DNA of 64,000 nt from Voacanga thouarsii (GCA_026120185.1 JANUWF010001281.1:3328501-3392500); one strand, 5' to 3'. Positions 1 to 12,944 are shown, counted from the first letter of the stretch. Notes: generated by a model not told the origin, from the letters alone. Numbers and translations: made by a program.

Positions 1-1359
1 CTAAAAAGATGCAGCAAAAATACCTCTTCTTTCCTTGCTATCAATAGCTATTTCATGTGCATAGAAAGCTGAAAAATCCCTTGGAAATTCAAAGCTAGCA
101 TAGCTTCTACAAACCAGAAAATTTTCCAGCAAACCATGAGGTATTTTTGCCATAGGATTTGAGCATTCAACCCATGCATACATTCATCTAAAGTTCTCTT
201 CTTTTTCTTCAAGATGATGGCTGAAAACCAACATTAATATACCTTGAAACACTCCTATTTTACAGCTGCAAATCCATTCAAAATAATTCAAATTCTTGCT
301 GACAAACCACCTAGATCTTATCACTTCTTCTAGCTAGCTAACCAAAATTTTTTCCAGCTTTTCCAACCTTCAACTAGCTAGCATTTCTCTTCATTTTCTT
401 CTTCAATTCTCCTTTCTTTATTCACCAAATTTTTGTCCATACTAGGGACCTAGCTGAACATCTTTTCTTCTTCACCAACCTTGGCCAACAAAACTCCATT
501 AAAGTACCTCAAAACTCTCATTGTTTCTCTCCATTCAAAATACTTCGAATTTTAAAATTAAACCCCACATTTTGCTCCATTAAACACTCACCTATTTGGC
601 AACCAATCCTCTCAATCGAAACTAGAAACTATGCAATAATTTATACAAGGAATTTCGGCCACACTATCTAAGAACATTCTCCCACTTCGTCAAGCTTTCT
701 CTCCTATTCTCCCACGAACACCAAGAACTCACACTACCTACCTTCAACCGTTTAGTCACTTCTAAACACCCCAAACCACTCTAAAACCTTCAAATCAAGT
801 AGAGATCATCACATTCTTTCCTTTGGTACACTTTATAACACCAACTCATCCAAAGTGTACCCTTTATTCGGATCAAACAAGCATTTTTTAGCAAGTAAAA
901 AAGAACACTATAAGGTAAACCAAGTCTAAGCTTCCTCTTTCTTTCTCATTTCTTTGCTTCTATTTCTTCTTATTCTCTTCTCAATCTCTCTCTCACACAC
1001 TCTCTCTCTTGGTCGAATCATTGGTCGTTGTCTTCAGAAAACTTTAATTATTAGAGGACTCACCAAAGCACTCAAGGCACTTTATTTGTCAAAACAACAC
1101 TTTCGACTCAAAATGGTCATCAAACAAGTATTTTGTCCTAACCCCCTTATTTATTTTCAAACTCAAGATGAGAAGGATGATGGCTTATTGATGAATGATC
1201 AAATGGTGTTGGGGAAAATAAATGCTTGTTTACATGACACAGATGATTTTATGATTTATAGATTAAGATGTGTATTAGGACTATCCTATGAAGAAGATTT
1301 ACATTTTGATTTTAACATGAGGTTATGAAATGTTGTTAGCATATTTGTGAATTAGGTCT
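1..1359 (+). mobile_element. Left part of long gypsy-type LTR 'A1' (truncated by window edge)
   Basis: Non-coding LTR sequence. It can be followed block by block in a second copy at about 50580-50642 plus 54855-56300: both share the stretch around AAAGTTCTCTTCTT, the CTTGAAACACTCCTA block, a CT-rich tract with TCTCTCTCTTGG, and ATTAGAGGACTCA. The LTR begins outside the window. It stops at 1359, where another LTR is inserted, and resumes at 8418. Short open frames here (for example 954-1328) have no family resemblance and are taken as chance. Orientation is plus, because the continuation at 8418-10500 ends with the LTR 3' terminus. Membership in the family is seen directly; the gypsy assignment rests on relatedness to the other LTRs of the window. 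Confidence 0.75.
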
Positions 1360-2343
1360 TGATATGGGTTAATATCATCATTATTTTCCTAATAATTTGA
1401 GACACTTTTAATACAATAACTAGCCATATTTCTTCCTATTTGATATTTCACTTATAAAAATACTTTTTCTGAAATTTTATGCAAAAATAGGTAAAATATG
1501 GAGCTAATTGTGCAATTTTCCAGTACAGACCCAGCACTAGGCAAAGAAAGTGGACCTGACACAGGTCCTGTACTGGTATATCAAAGGAAAGTAGAGAAAT
1601 AAATAGAGGAAATAGACGAGCAATTGGAACTTAGGTAAAAGAATTGAAAAGGAGAAAATGGATCAAAGGTGAAATGCACAGCTCGGTTGGCTTCAGCAAA
1701 AGAATAAAAGCAACATGAGGAAAAGAAGGAAATCGGTGGGCCAAGGTGAAGAGAAACCAACGAAACAAAGAAAAGAGTAAAAAGACAAAAGCTCAGCATG
1801 AAGGTAAGCAAAAGGAGAAAAAAAGATGGCTTCGATCTTCAAGCTGGCGGCTTAACTCAGCCGTGGCTAAGCAAGAATACAGAAAAAGGAAAGTGCAATG
1901 TTGTTTGCTCAGTAGAATTGAAGGTTTGTAGCTCAATGGAGCCGATGCAAGGAAAAAAATGAAGTCAGTTTTGGTGGCTTCCGCACAAGTGGCTCAATTG
2001 AACCCAATTTCGACAAATATGAAGTTCTTCAGTGCATACCATAAAGAGAGATTTCAATTCTCAATTTCTCAATTTTAAGTCAATGGACCTCCTTTAACCT
2101 TTATTTTAATTTAGATTTTTATCAGGAAAATTTCTATTCTTTTTTGCTTTTGGATTTTTTGGAAATTATTTCTTCTTTACTAGAATTCTTTTAGGAACTT
2201 TGTAAGCCTATAAATAAAGGCTAATTACCTTAGAGAAAGAGGGGGTGCACAATGTGGAGACTTATATATATTTTTAGAGTGCATCACAAATATTTTCTCT
2301 AAAGAAATTATGCAAGGAGCATTAATTCTTGGAGGAGTTTTCA
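1360..2343 (+). mobile_element. Left part of LTR 'B' (solo-LTR-like, inserted in A1)
   Basis: The segment starts TGATATGGG and is flanked on its left by GGTCT (1355-1359). The same five bases recur at 8418-8422, directly after the right part of B. This is a 5-bp target duplication and fixes B as an insertion into A1. Across the gap, A1 reads GAATTA-GGTCT-ATATGACACTAG, matching uninterrupted copy A2 near 56275-56310 (TTTATATCACTAG). The B sequence resembles the antisense LTR at 40666-42045: both have AATAACTAG about 50 bp from the start, a TATTTGATATTT block, and CTTGTCTAT further on. No pol is present, so B here is a solo LTR. It is interrupted at 2344 by a composite insertion. Confidence 0.75.
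2209..2216 (+). promoter_or_regulatory. TATA box of LTR B
   Basis: TATAAATA lies within CCTATAAATAAAGG, in the usual position for an LTR U3 promoter. It is followed within about 60 bases by a purine-rich stretch and the rest of the LTR. Function is inferred from motif and context only. Confidence 0.5.
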
Positions 2344-2451
2344 TGTACCACCCCACCTACTTACATAACCCAAAATAGGTCAGGGATGCTACTCCGTCCT
2401 TATATACCATACACGCTTCTCATCCCAATCCCATGTGGGATTGGGGTATCA
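2344..2451 (-). repeat. 108-bp short LTR (minus), left end of composite
   Basis: Read on the minus strand it runs TGATACCCCAATCCCACATG ... TATATAAGG ... GTAGGTGGGGTGGTACA, so it starts with TG, ends with CA and contains a TATA-like TATATAAG. It has the same length as, and is nearly identical to, the plus-strand copy at 7398-7505. The size is typical of TRIM elements (terminal-repeat retrotransposons in miniature). Confidence 0.7.
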
Positions 2452-2614
2452 CATTCACCCTTCCTTTAGGCCCAAGCGTCCTCGCTGGGCTCATACTTTA
2501 GGGGCTAAACCCAAGAACAACCAGGCGGTATAGGATTCTAGAGGTAGCTCCCACCGCACACAGTGTAGCACTTAGTTCCCATACTGGGGGCTTGTCACCT
2601 GCTCTGATACCAAA
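2452..2614 (-). mobile_element. TRIM-like internal region with PPT and PBS (minus)
   Basis: On the minus strand this is a 163-bp non-coding leader. It begins with TGGTATCAGAGCAGGT (2597-2612), a primer-binding site complementary to the 3' end of plant initiator tRNA-Met. It ends with a purine tract AAAGGAAGGGTGAATG directly before the short LTR. No coding capacity is seen. The copy at 7235-7397 has the same length and about the same sequence in plus orientation. PBS, short internal region and PPT between short LTRs define a TRIM architecture. Confidence 0.7.
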
Positions 2615-2811
2615 TGTCATGCCCCGTGCCCGCAGACCCGAGAGCGCGACTATGGGCCTGGCAGTACCCACGATCAACTACTTGGCCGCCGTCCTCACTA
2701 GGCCAAAATAGATATCCCATGTTGACAATGGGTACTCAAGCCCATTCTTATCTACCATACACACTTCTCATCCAAATCCCATGTGGAAAATTGCCTATAC
2801 CCGATTGCTAT
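2615..2811 (-). repeat. Second LTR of the minus-strand TRIM (5' LTR, divergent)
   Basis: On the minus strand it ends GGGGCATGACA immediately before the PBS. It shares with the 108-bp LTR the blocks CCCATGTGG, CTTCTCATCC, TACCATACAC and CCAAAATAG. It is longer than its partner, with about 90 extra bases that include a GC-rich stretch (CCGTGCCCGCAGACC). The outer boundary near 2806-2811 is not sharp. The unequal LTRs mean this is not a simple intact TRIM. Confidence 0.5.
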
Positions 2812-3141
2812 GTTCACCTTTGGGGAAAAGGAGTGAAGGTCGATAAGAATTTATTAGGATGTGGAATCGATGAAAAGAGAGAGAGAGATGGAAAATTTCA
2901 CTCTAGGTAGTCTGCAAAAGTGAAGTGGAGTGACCTATTTGTCTTGATCAAAGACACATTGGATTTTGGAGATAAAGGCCTAGATAGAATTTCATGTGCT
3001 GGCAAATAGAAATAGTAGCAGATATTCTTTAAAGTGCCATTTAGGAAACTGCTGAGAGTCTAACGAGTAGGTAAGAAAGAATGGTTTGGAGGTGCAAGCT
3101 CGCAGGAATTTTGGGGTAAAATTCATTTAAGAAGGGGAGGA
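2812..3141 (+). mobile_element. Decayed chromovirus pol tail and polypurine tract
   Basis: A GCAGGAATTTTGGGG...AAATTCATTTAAGAAGGGGAGGA arrangement immediately precedes an LTR start (TGTAATACC at 3142). In Tekay/Del chromoviruses the coding region ends shortly before a similar AAATTC...AAGGGGGGA tract. GAAGGGGAGGA (3131-3141) is the PPT. The upstream 250 bp has no usable reading frame. The family assignment is inferred from this terminal motif only. Confidence 0.45.
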
Positions 3142-3376
3142 TGTAATACCCCACTCTGGTCACCTCTAGTTTATGAGAATTAACATGCATTGAATATGAA
3201 AATATATATATTAACATGATATATGCTGGTTTCATGAATCTTCAACGTTGTATTGTGGTGATATGTGCATATTTTAAATTTATTTGAATATGTGATGCAT
3301 TAAATTTTTAATAGTGATTTAGGAATAGTGGAATGCATTATTTGATTATTGTGCCCTGAAATGCTTTACATGAAAG

Positions 3377-3498
<122 letters not shown>

Positions 3499-3714
3499 CC
3501 TAAAAAGCTATTATATCCTCCATTTTTGGTTGGTCATCTATTAATTATTTATAACAGTAATAATAATAATTATTATTATACTAATTAGAACTATATTGTT
3601 GTTATTTATTATCTATTGAAAACTTATCTATTGTTATAGTTGTTTCTGGTTGATGAATTATAATGATATTATATATAGATTATCTTAATAATATTATAAC
3701 CAAATGATTTCCTT

Positions 3715-3715
<1 letters not shown>

Positions 3716-3760
<45 letters not shown>
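3716..3760 (+). repeat. (AT)n microsatellite
   Basis: A near-perfect AT dinucleotide tract with a single GT interruption, inside the long LTR. Confidence 0.9.
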
Positions 3761-6700
3761 TCCTTGTATAATATTAAATTATGCATTCATGTGGTTGATC
3801 TCGTTTAGCCATCGCATTTTGACTTGAAGACTCCTATATTTTCCTACATCTCTCAAGGATTTTGTCATCTTTGAAAAATTAAAATTTCAGCATTTGCACG
3901 TGTCTTTGAAAACCTTATTTCCTCCTAAAAAGTCTAGCTACTTACCACTTTTAATTTCCTAATATTATACCTAACAAACTTAGTTCAACAATTTTGATCA
4001 AAAGACTTCCTATTTGGCCGACAACTTTACACGACATCATGTGTAGAGATTTTGATTTTCTGCTTTGCCCTTATACTTCTCAGAACTGGTCAAAAGCTGT
4101 TAGTATCTATAGGATTATAGTTAGATTGGAAGTGTGGTTGAAATTAAACAAACCTCATCTTTTCCTCTTATCAACCGGTGCATCCTCAACTGCCCGTAAC
4201 TTCACGATTTTCCTTCCTTTGCATAAGGAAAATCTCAGCTTACCTTCACTCCTAGGAACTCTTGAAACTCTCAAGAACTTCAGCCATCATCGTGCACTGC
4301 TTGTTCTTTCCAATGGTGCACGATTTCCTCTTCAACTTGCACAACAAAACGCTGCTATAGTGAGCAAAATAGCAGACACCCACACACATATTTCTTTAAC
4401 CAACCACACAACAAACTCTTTTCAGTTTCATTATTCTAGCTGACACTCACAGTAGCTATCATCCTAGGTTTCTCTTCTCTTTTCCTAAAAGGATTTCAAG
4501 AGGTAACAAGCTTGATCCTTCTTTTATTTTCTCTTGGAAAAAAAGGCAGCATGTATATGTGTTTTGAATGGATTTGGCCGGCATGCTAGCTGCTTTATTT
4601 GTCTCCTTGTGCATGAAATTGAAATAGGAATTGCAAGGCCTACTGATTGCTTTTACTTGTCTCTTTATGCATGAATTGTACATGTAGAATGCTTGCTGCA
4701 ATTTGTCTCTTCCACTTGTTTATATCATGAACCGAATGCTTGTTTCTATTTGTCCCTTCTATTTGTTCTCTTCTACATATTTCTTTTCATGGACTGAATG
4801 CATATGGAAGCTGTGGGTAGTTTGGTAATATATATGTGTTTCTTGTGGATTTCAATGCATGAAATATGATTATGTTTTGAGGGTGCTATTTTGGTTGGTT
4901 CTTGCGGATGAGAGGAATTGGTTTTACAAACCAGAATTTTGCTGCTATATATGGAGCGTGTTATTAGATCCTAAGAAATTCTGGAATCTAGTTGATTTGT
5001 AAAGGAGTGTATGAAACTTTTTTTAATACATAAATATCATGTTTTTCATATGGAGTATTATTTTGGGAGTTGTTCTGGTCCATTGTAGAAAATTTTCAAA
5101 GGAAAAAAAAACTAAGAATATGGGATTTTCAGAACTTACTGTTCACTATTTTGCAAACTGTTGTGCAATCTGTTTTGAGCATTTTTTGTTCGGGTAAAAA
5201 GTTTGATAAGGCAGGATTTTGTGTGCTTAAGCAATCTAGAAAATTTGGGGTTAAAATGGGGTCAAGGTTGGAAGTTATTAATTTTCTTTTCAGCATGGAG
5301 AAATTGAGTCAGATTTGAGCAGTTTGGGTTTAGAATTTTCTACGAGTTGTATGAGCTTGATTTCCTAAATGTGCTCTATGTATTTCATTCACAACATGTT
5401 AAGTTACGTGCTAGCAAAATTTGAGGTAAATCAGAGTGGTTCATAAAGGGTTTTTGCCCTTAGGAGCCTAGACTATAGTTGCTGGAAATTGAAGGCAGCT
5501 AAGGTTTTTATGCTAAATTGCTAAGTTTAATGTAATTTCGTGAGAAATGTTAAAGGGTGGATTTTATACTTTCTATGGGATTGATGGAAGGTCTTAGGTG
5601 CTGAGTATATGTAAAGTTCATCTTGCTGCTCATTAACATTATTTGGCGAGCATAGGATAATATAGACATGATATATGCTTGGTGTATAATGTGGACTTAA
5701 ATTTTGTTTGGGATGATCTAGGAAGTACTATGATTAATTTATATGAACTCTTTGCTAAATTTGGAAGATTATCAAGGGTAATGACCAACTTACTAGAGTT
5801 CATACCTAAGCTTAAGGATAAGGTAAGTTCCCTTACATTCATGAAATTGATTTTATCTTATTATCTTAGTTTGAAAGAAAGGTTGGTGAGTAACTCTTGG
5901 AAATACGAAATATTGGCACGATAGCTAATTTTGAAAACTTCTATATTTGGAAACTTTCTACATTTGGAAAACTTCTAATTTTAGAAACTTCTAGATTTAG
6001 AAATTTTTAAAATATGTCAAGCATGACTTGGGAGCCAAGCATTAAACATTTTGATTTGTTTTGAATATGCAAGAGATGAATTCTTGATCATGCAAATACT
6101 TTTCGAAAATCATAGCATGACTTATTTGAGCATATCGTTCTTTTACTATGAATACTTGGAATGAAATTTTGTCTTAAAACCAAGCCTTCTAAAATCTTTG
6201 TGCGAGTTGAAAAATGTTATTTGGAATTACATTGAGCCAATTTTGTAGGATCCGCTTTAGAGGCTTATGAATTGTGAAGATTGAATAATGTTGAGTACTC
6301 AATAGGGGCTAGGCCTTTATACTAGCCGTTGGTTGGTTTGGGGATATCTCTCGGCAAGTGGCCACCTCCAAGAGATTGACTCTTTTCGATCAGGGTGTCA
6401 GTATAGAAGGTTGAGCCGTCCTCAACTAGCGATGGGGTTCTAGTAGAACTGACGATCGGAAGTGGGATAGCCGGATTGGATTGAGTGAGAGAGGGGGGAG
6501 AATCCTACTCGGTAGGATGTACACCTATCAGGTGTTAGGGGTTAAGTGCTTCACAGAAGTGAAAGCCACCTCTGTGCCCTTTCACCACCTGACAGGGGTC
6601 ATGTGCTTCACCTGGTATGAGAGCCACCTTTGTGCCCTGTCACATTAACTTGGTTATTTTTAATTGATGAACTATTTATGTGGAACTGTTCTAAAGTGTT

Positions 6701-7234
6701 CTTGGAATTTTATTCGAAGTTGAATATCTTTTAACTATTTATGTCTTTCCAAACAAAATACTTTAGGAGCATTTTACTTCAAGACTTCTCACTAGTATCT
6801 TTCAAGAAGTGAGAATTATATTTGTAAAGAAGGCATGATAAAGCTTTTGATATACTGCCAGTGCATACATCATGAAATGTGTTTTAATTTCTTAGCCCAA
6901 CTCACATACATGGCTTACTGAGATAACCAATCTCACACTATTTTGAACTTAAGTTTTAGGGTGCCTCAAGTCTTGACCAGGTTAGAGGATCAATAGATTG
7001 ATGTTTTTGTTATGGAATTTCTTTATCCATTTATTGGATATTTGCTTTAAATATTAATTTTATGTGGGAGCATTTGTAAAAGTATTGAAGTTTTTTTTAA
7101 AAAAATCAATTTTCCCTTAGACTTTCTTTAAAAGTTGAATTTATTTTACTCATTCATTATAAAGACCCCTAGTCCAAAGGACAGGGCAGTATCCTCGACC
7201 CATTTTGGGTTACGTAAGTATGTAGGGTGTTACA

Positions 7235-7397
7235 AGTAGTATCAGAGTAGGTAACTAGCCCCCGGTATAGGAACTAAGTGCTACACCGTGTGCGGTGGGA
7301 GCCACCTCTAGAATCCTATGCCGCCTGGTTAGTCCTGGGTTTGGCCCCTAAAGTATGGGCCCAACGAGGATGCTTGGGCCTAAAGGAGGGGTGAATG
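7235..7397 (+). mobile_element. TRIM-like leader with PBS and PPT (plus)
   Basis: A 163-bp leader between the long LTR and the 108-bp LTR. It opens with AGTAGTATCAGAGTAGG, a mutated initiator-Met PBS, and ends with the purine tract CTAAAGGAGGGGTGAATG. It is the inverted partner of 2452-2614. Non-coding. Confidence 0.7.
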
Positions 7398-7505
7398 TGA
7401 TACCCCAATCCCACATGGAATTGGAATGAGAAGTGTGTATGGTATATAAGGAAGGGGCGACATCCCCAACCCTTTTTGGATTACGTAAGTAGGTGGGGTG
7501 TTACA
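7398..7505 (+). repeat. 108-bp short LTR (plus), right end of composite
   Basis: TGATACCCCAATCC ... TATATAAGG ... GTAGGTGGGGTGTTACA, followed by the target duplication TTTCA (7506-7510). It has a TATA-like TATATAAG at 7443-7450. Its last 60 bases resemble the end of the 4.1-kb LTR (GGTTACGTAAGTATGTAGGG), so it looks like an internally deleted LTR of the same family. Confidence 0.75.
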
Positions 7506-8146
7506 TTTCATTAGAAATTGAATGGCTTGTCTATGAGTATTTATCTCTTTCCTTTGTTTTCTTTCTCTTGAACAATGATGATTTTAATTCTTTAATTGTA
7601 TTTTGGTATTGTTCTTGGATTTATGATTTTGAGTTAATTTAGTTCTTTGATTAATTAATTATTTTTCTTGGTGTTTGATTGCTTGATTTTATTTGATAGG
7701 TTAATGGAATTAAATTTATATCTAATGGACTTGGGAGACGAAGTTAGATTGAGTTTAATTTAATCAATTCTTCATATTTGTTAAATCTTAATGGACTTGG
7801 AAAACGAAGTTAAGATTAAAGAACTTAATCAATCTAAGGTTAGTTAATTTCTCCTAGAGTAGATGGTTCTTGACTAATTTCATGTCCATAAGGAATCAAG
7901 TTTAATGCATCATTTGGTTATTTTAGTGCGATTGGGAAATCTGCTAATTTAATTAAAAGATAGTAATTCAATGGATTGGGATAGATATGGAGTTTATATA
8001 ACTAAGTTCATGACTTGGGAAATGATTGAATTTTATTTTATATTCCTTCATGATACCAAGAAAACAATTGATTATGATAAGTGTTAAATAATTCATTACA
8101 TGCTTTTAAGAATAATTATTTAAATACATGTTTTTCTCTCCATGAG

Positions 8147-8180
<34 letters not shown>

Positions 8181-8417
8181 TTATTTTTATTTTTATTTTT
8201 ATTTCTCTATTAAATTAGTTGATAGGTTAAACAATGAATGAAAAGTGATTAGTGTGTACTTGTTCCTTTGAGGATTGATACTCGTTAATTTCCTATACTA
8301 AGCTTGCGATGAGTATACTTGCTCGTATGTGTATTTTGGGATTAATGTTTTAATTAAAACTTCACTAAGGTATGGATTTAAAATTGATGATTTTATACAC
8401 CCAAAATTTACGTGTTA
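7506..8417 (+). mobile_element. Right part of LTR 'B'
   Basis: Continuation of the LTR from 2343. It includes two copies of an AATGGACTTGG(G/A)A(G/A)ACGAAGTTA unit (7727-7750 and 7790-7815). Its end, ATGAGTATACTTG...TTTTAATTAAAACTT, is matched in reverse complement at 40690-40770. It finishes ACGTGTTA followed by TSD GGTCT. The expected terminal CA is TA here, a single transition. Non-coding. Confidence 0.7.
8149..8177 (+). repeat. (AT)n microsatellite
   Basis: About 14 AT units, followed by a TTTTA pentanucleotide run (8180-8203). Confidence 0.9.
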
Positions 8418-10500
8418 GGTCTATATGACACTAGCATGAGATGATATGGTGGATAGGGAGATTGTTGCTAATAAGATTTTACTAAAGCTTTAATATTTAT
8501 TGATCTTGCCATCAATTATCATGCAAACATCTATATGCCTAGTGATACTACTTTTGCCATGAAAATTTTTATTATCACTTTACTTGTATTATTACTACTT
8601 TATTTATTAATAGCAAAATTATTACTACCTTTTGAATACTAATGGTAATATTATTGCTACTTTTGATACTTAAATTGCTATAATTACTTTTATAATTAAC
8701 AATACTACTAATATTGTTATTTTTAATAATAATATTATTATTATTAATATTATAAGTATTATTATTGGTATTGCTATTTTTAAGTATCCTCGATATTACT
8801 AATATTACTATTATTATTACTAAACATTTTTATTTTAGAGAAATATTAATAAAATTATTATTATTATTGCTATTAGTCATAAAAAAATTTTTAATGAAAT
8901 TATTGTTAGTATTAATATAATAAATATTATTACTATTGTTTTTATTAAACATAAATATTTTTATTTAAAAATAATAAATATAAATATATACATAATAATA
9001 TCATCATTACTATTTTATTCTCCTTATAGCAATAATATTATCTATAAAATTATCAATATTTTATCAATACTTTTGACGATGTTATTATTTTTGTTTATAA
9101 TCAATTACTTATGTTACTATAGTATCAAATTATTTTGATATTATTTCTAAAATATTTTTTTAATTAATTTTAGAACTCCTACACCATTAACATCATATTT
9201 GAGTGTTGCTATTGAATATGTGTATGTAAAGTTTAAAGTTATTTGTACCTATGCAATTTTGTCGCTTAGTTGTGCATCAATATTGACATACACCTTGTAT
9301 TTACCCCAGACAGGGTTAGGTAGCCTTGAGAAAGACTTGAAGGATTATTTTTTCCAAGCGGAATCAAAAGTTCAAAGTATGTCCTTGCAAGTTTGTGAAC
9401 AAAAGCACTTCTTCAAGTCAAATGCACGGATTTTCGTGGAATACGTATTTTGGAATGCAATTATGGACAATTTATTCCTTCTGCTAAAATAAAATAATTT
9501 TATTCAAGCAAACAATTTTTCTAGCAAAACAATAAATTTTCCTTAAACAAAATTTTGCCTAAGGTTGTTTGAAAACCATAATTGCTACTTCAAAGAAAGC
9601 TTTTCATTGATTTTGCATTTTCCAAGTGGAATAAACATAACGTTGAGTATTTAATAATGGTAGACTACTAGAGCTAGTCTTTTAAGGGTTGGGTAAGTCC
9701 TTCAGTAGGAGGCCACCTCTAAAGGGTGAGCTCTACTTAGACAAGACAACAGTTGTTGTTGGTTAGGTCGGTCCGAGCTAGTAGTACAGTTTAGGTGGAC
9801 TGTTTATTTCTAGAGTGGACAATCGGTAAGTTTGGGTGTAGAGATGAAGGAGTATCTCACCTGGTAGGCCGTACACCCACCTTGTATCAGAATGCACAAA
9901 GTGTGGCATCTTGATCATTCTCTTGTCATATTGCACAAAGTGTGGCATCCTAACCGTTCTCTTGTCATGGTGCACAATGTGTGGTGCCATGTCCATTCAT
10001 GATGTACAATTTCATACTCAACTTTATTTGAGTGGTTATTTCTTTACAAGTGAAGTACTTTTAATTTAGAAATGCTGATAATACACCACTCAGTGTTCAA
10101 AAACAAATTTCTGGGCTTGCAGACTTTTTATTATGACTTGTTCAAAATTTGAATACAGAAAATATTTTCTTAAACTTTCATGAGCACACACAAGACTTAC
10201 TGACAAATATTTCTCACACTTTTTTTATATCATGTCTTCAGGTCAATCCTACTTTGAAGGTTGATTTATTTATGTTGTCATGAGCGTTGAAGATTTACTT
10301 TGATGTATTTATTTGTTAGATATTTTAATTACCTTCTATTTATTTTATAACTTGTACAATATTGTTTTGGGATTGTAATAAGATTATTGTTAAGTCATTT
10401 TCTTCTATATTTTATATTATCTAGTTATAAAGACTCATTGTCCTAAGCACAGGGTGACATTCCTGCCCCTTTTAGGGTACATAGGTAGCGGGTTTTTACA
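8418..10500 (+). mobile_element. Right part of LTR A1, with LTR 3' terminus
   Basis: After an AT-rich zone rich in ATTATT/TTACTA runs (8550-9170) come the family landmarks: GTTTACCCCAGACAGGGTTAG (compare 63304), GTTGAGTATTTAATAATGG, AGGAGGCCACCTCTAAAG, GGAGTATCTCACCTGGTAGG, and ACAAAGTGTGGCATC repeated at 9896, 9936 and 9970. It ends AAAGACTCATTGTCCTAAGC ... GGGTTTTTACA at 10500, a decayed form of the GGGGTGTTACA terminus. No PBS follows. The open frame 9199-9492 shows no homology. Confidence 0.7.
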
Positions 10501-11285
10501 TTACCCTTGCTTCAAACATATCTTAATGCCTAAAAGTTGGATAGCATGGCCCTTGCTAAGTATTATATTGCCCCCAATTTTTATAAAATACAAGATGCTC
10601 ATTAAATAATAAGAAACAAATTTCCACTTATACAATTTTAGATATTCAATAATTGAACATTTCTTCTAGATTAACCAGAATTATGTGAGTCTTGTTTAAA
10701 TTGTCGATTGGCTACAATTAAGGATTTGTTGTCTCATCCTATTTATTTGGTTTGGAAGATTCTTATTTCAGATAAGCCAAACTAATAGGATGAACAAAAG
10801 GAGTTCTGTATCATGAAGTTTAACTTTGCACCACACATATTTCTTACGCGGTTCTAGAAAGTTATATAGGTAGAAATGAAGAAATCAAATATGAAAGAAA
10901 ATGCGACAAAATGAAAGAATATTGGGTTCTATTTATTTGTATATGAAATAAATCTTCTTACATTGTTGATTCCACCATGGAAGCTAAGTATGTAGAAACT
11001 TTAGAAACATGAAGTGGTTTAGCTCTGGAAGTTTCTCACAAATCTCGGGGCTGTGCCACAAATGGACAGATCTATTACCGTATATTGTGACAATTAAGGA
11101 GTTATGTCATAATTGAGAGAAAGTATCACCTTATTTGGGAGTTCATCTAGAAATACAAATAGTGGTTGATCAGATTACCTCCACAAATAATCTAGTGTAC
11201 CTATTTATTAATTTTTTAACAAAGAATGTGTACTAGGGGTAGACACACATGGACTCTCATAGTGTCTTTAATACAAGTGGAATAT
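10501..11285 (+). pseudogene. Decayed copia pol 3' end (RNase H) and PPT
   Basis: Nothing is recognisable before about 10880. From there a broken reading frame shows DSTMEAKYV, equivalent to the copia RNase H motif ADSTTEAEYIA. Further on comes KYHLIWEFI followed by the remains of VEQITS.NNL. These sit in the normal order and spacing at the C-terminus of copia polyproteins, but stops and frameshifts occur every few dozen codons. The tract ACAAGTGGAATAT before 11286 corresponds to the PPT that normally abuts copia LTRs. Confidence 0.65.
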
Positions 11286-12552
11286 TGTTGGAATATATGC
11301 CCAAAATAGATTATATATTTCTAAATTTTAAATTTTAATAAAATATTTCATTTTGATGAGTGCTCATTGTTAATATATTTCTTAGTCATCTGTCTTGGTA
11401 GTACCAAATTTGTGATTAGACAACTACTCATTCCCCTTATTTTCACCTTATTTTGTACAGGATAGATAAGTAGAGGATAATTACAGCAACAAGATGAAAA
11501 CAGAGCAAATGAGTAAGAAACCAGTGCCTGATACTATGCCAGATAGGCACTGATTCAGAATAGATAGTTTATGGAAAACATTCTAGACATAACATTTGCA
11601 GGTTTCGCTACATAAAGGCCTAGTTGCATATATCAACAGGCAGCGGTTCATCAGTTGAAGAGGTACCTATTATTTTCAGAGAGTTTAGGAAATAAAACAA
11701 CAAGACTAATAGGCACTGGATGTAAGGATAGACAAATGTCGGTTCGGAGAGGAATTTTAAGATCTAGAAGAAAAAAGCACAACCGGCATCGATCTAGTGT
11801 TACAACAGTTGCCGGTTCATATTGGTACTAGTCAGTACATAATAGATTTCAAGGGTTTCCAAGCTTCTTTATAAATAGTCTTTTTGTTGTCTTGTCAATC
11901 GCGAATTAAGATAGAGAGGAGCAATCTCAAACCCTAGAGTTCCAAGGACGAATTAAAGAAAGGATCCAAGTCTTTCTAGAAAAGGAAAAGGCATCTTCAA
12001 GGGTGAGATTCAAGAAGAAGAAAAATAGTCATCCCAAGACTTCTAGATTTTTCTGAAGATATTCTCATGGAATTCTAATTACTTCTCCCACTAGAACGCA
12101 TTGAGTTAAAATAGGCTTAGGCTTCATTTGTTGGTCTTTTGTCTGGACGATTTGGCCAAGTTTATTGATACATTATTTATTTAATCCTGGCTAATTGACA
12201 GCCCAATAATTAAATATATAATCGCATGACCCAAATTGACCAAGGAAAAGAAAGGTTAATATTCAACTATTCACTATGGGCTCAGGCCCTTAATAATTAA
12301 TTAACCAATCTAAACCAGTCAAAGTCTCTATTATCCCTTGACTTTTTATTTTATTCTAGTCAAATAATAAATTAGACTTCTTGAATAAAATAAAACCTCT
12401 CTAATCAAGATCAAATCCTCAATCACAAAATTAAATAAGACTTATAGGTTATTTCGGGGACCAAAAGACACATCGTCCTTGTCTACTAAAATGACCAAAA
12501 TACCACTGTAATATAAATAGCTATATTTTGTATTTTAAATAATTTCTAATAT
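11286..12552 (+). mobile_element. Copia-type LTR (3' boundary uncertain)
   Basis: It starts TGTTGGAATATATGCCC right after the copia PPT, the usual start of many plant copia LTRs. A TATA box, TATAAATA, is at 11872-11879. An AAACCCTAGAGTT leader-like stretch follows at 11930. I do not see a clear CA terminus; the CACTA transposon begins at 12553 and may have inserted in or beside the LTR. Non-coding. Confidence 0.5.
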
Positions 12553-12567
12553 CACTATAAGAAAATG
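12553..12567 (+). repeat. CACTA 5' terminal inverted repeat
   Basis: CACTATAAGAAAATG matches the plant CACTA consensus start CACTA(C/T)AAGAAAA. It is flanked on the left by TAT, a possible 3-bp target copy. Confidence 0.8.
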
Positions 12568-12910
12568 TTAACCCAAAGGACAACGCTGCATTAGCAATAT
12601 CTCCAACCTACAGGTGTTATGACACATAACACTATAGAAAAATTCCTCATCTGCGACAAAAATTTTGCAATGGCTACAGTGTTGTTGCTAATTAGTGATG
12701 ATTTAGCAATAGAAAACCAGTGATGTCGAAAGTTGACTAAATCCGTTGCAAATTTGCGAGGGTTTTGCAATGGACACAACAACCGTCACAGTGTGTAGCA
12801 AAACCCTTGCAATTTGCAGGGGTTTTGAGACCGATGGGTATTTTGTTGCGAAACCCTCACAAATTTGTGAGAGAGTTTTTTGACGGTTAAGTCTTTTAAA
12901 GAATAAAATC

Positions 12911-12914
<4 letters not shown>

Positions 12915-12944
<30 letters not shown>
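12915..12944 (+). repeat. (AT)n microsatellite
   Basis: Fifteen AT units inside the subterminal field. Confidence 0.9.

Noticed and set aside
954..1328. 124-codon frame starting with a hydrophobic stretch, possible small secreted protein
   Set aside because: It lies in LTR A1. The parallel sequence in A2 (55890-56110) does not keep the frame, and no family is recognised.
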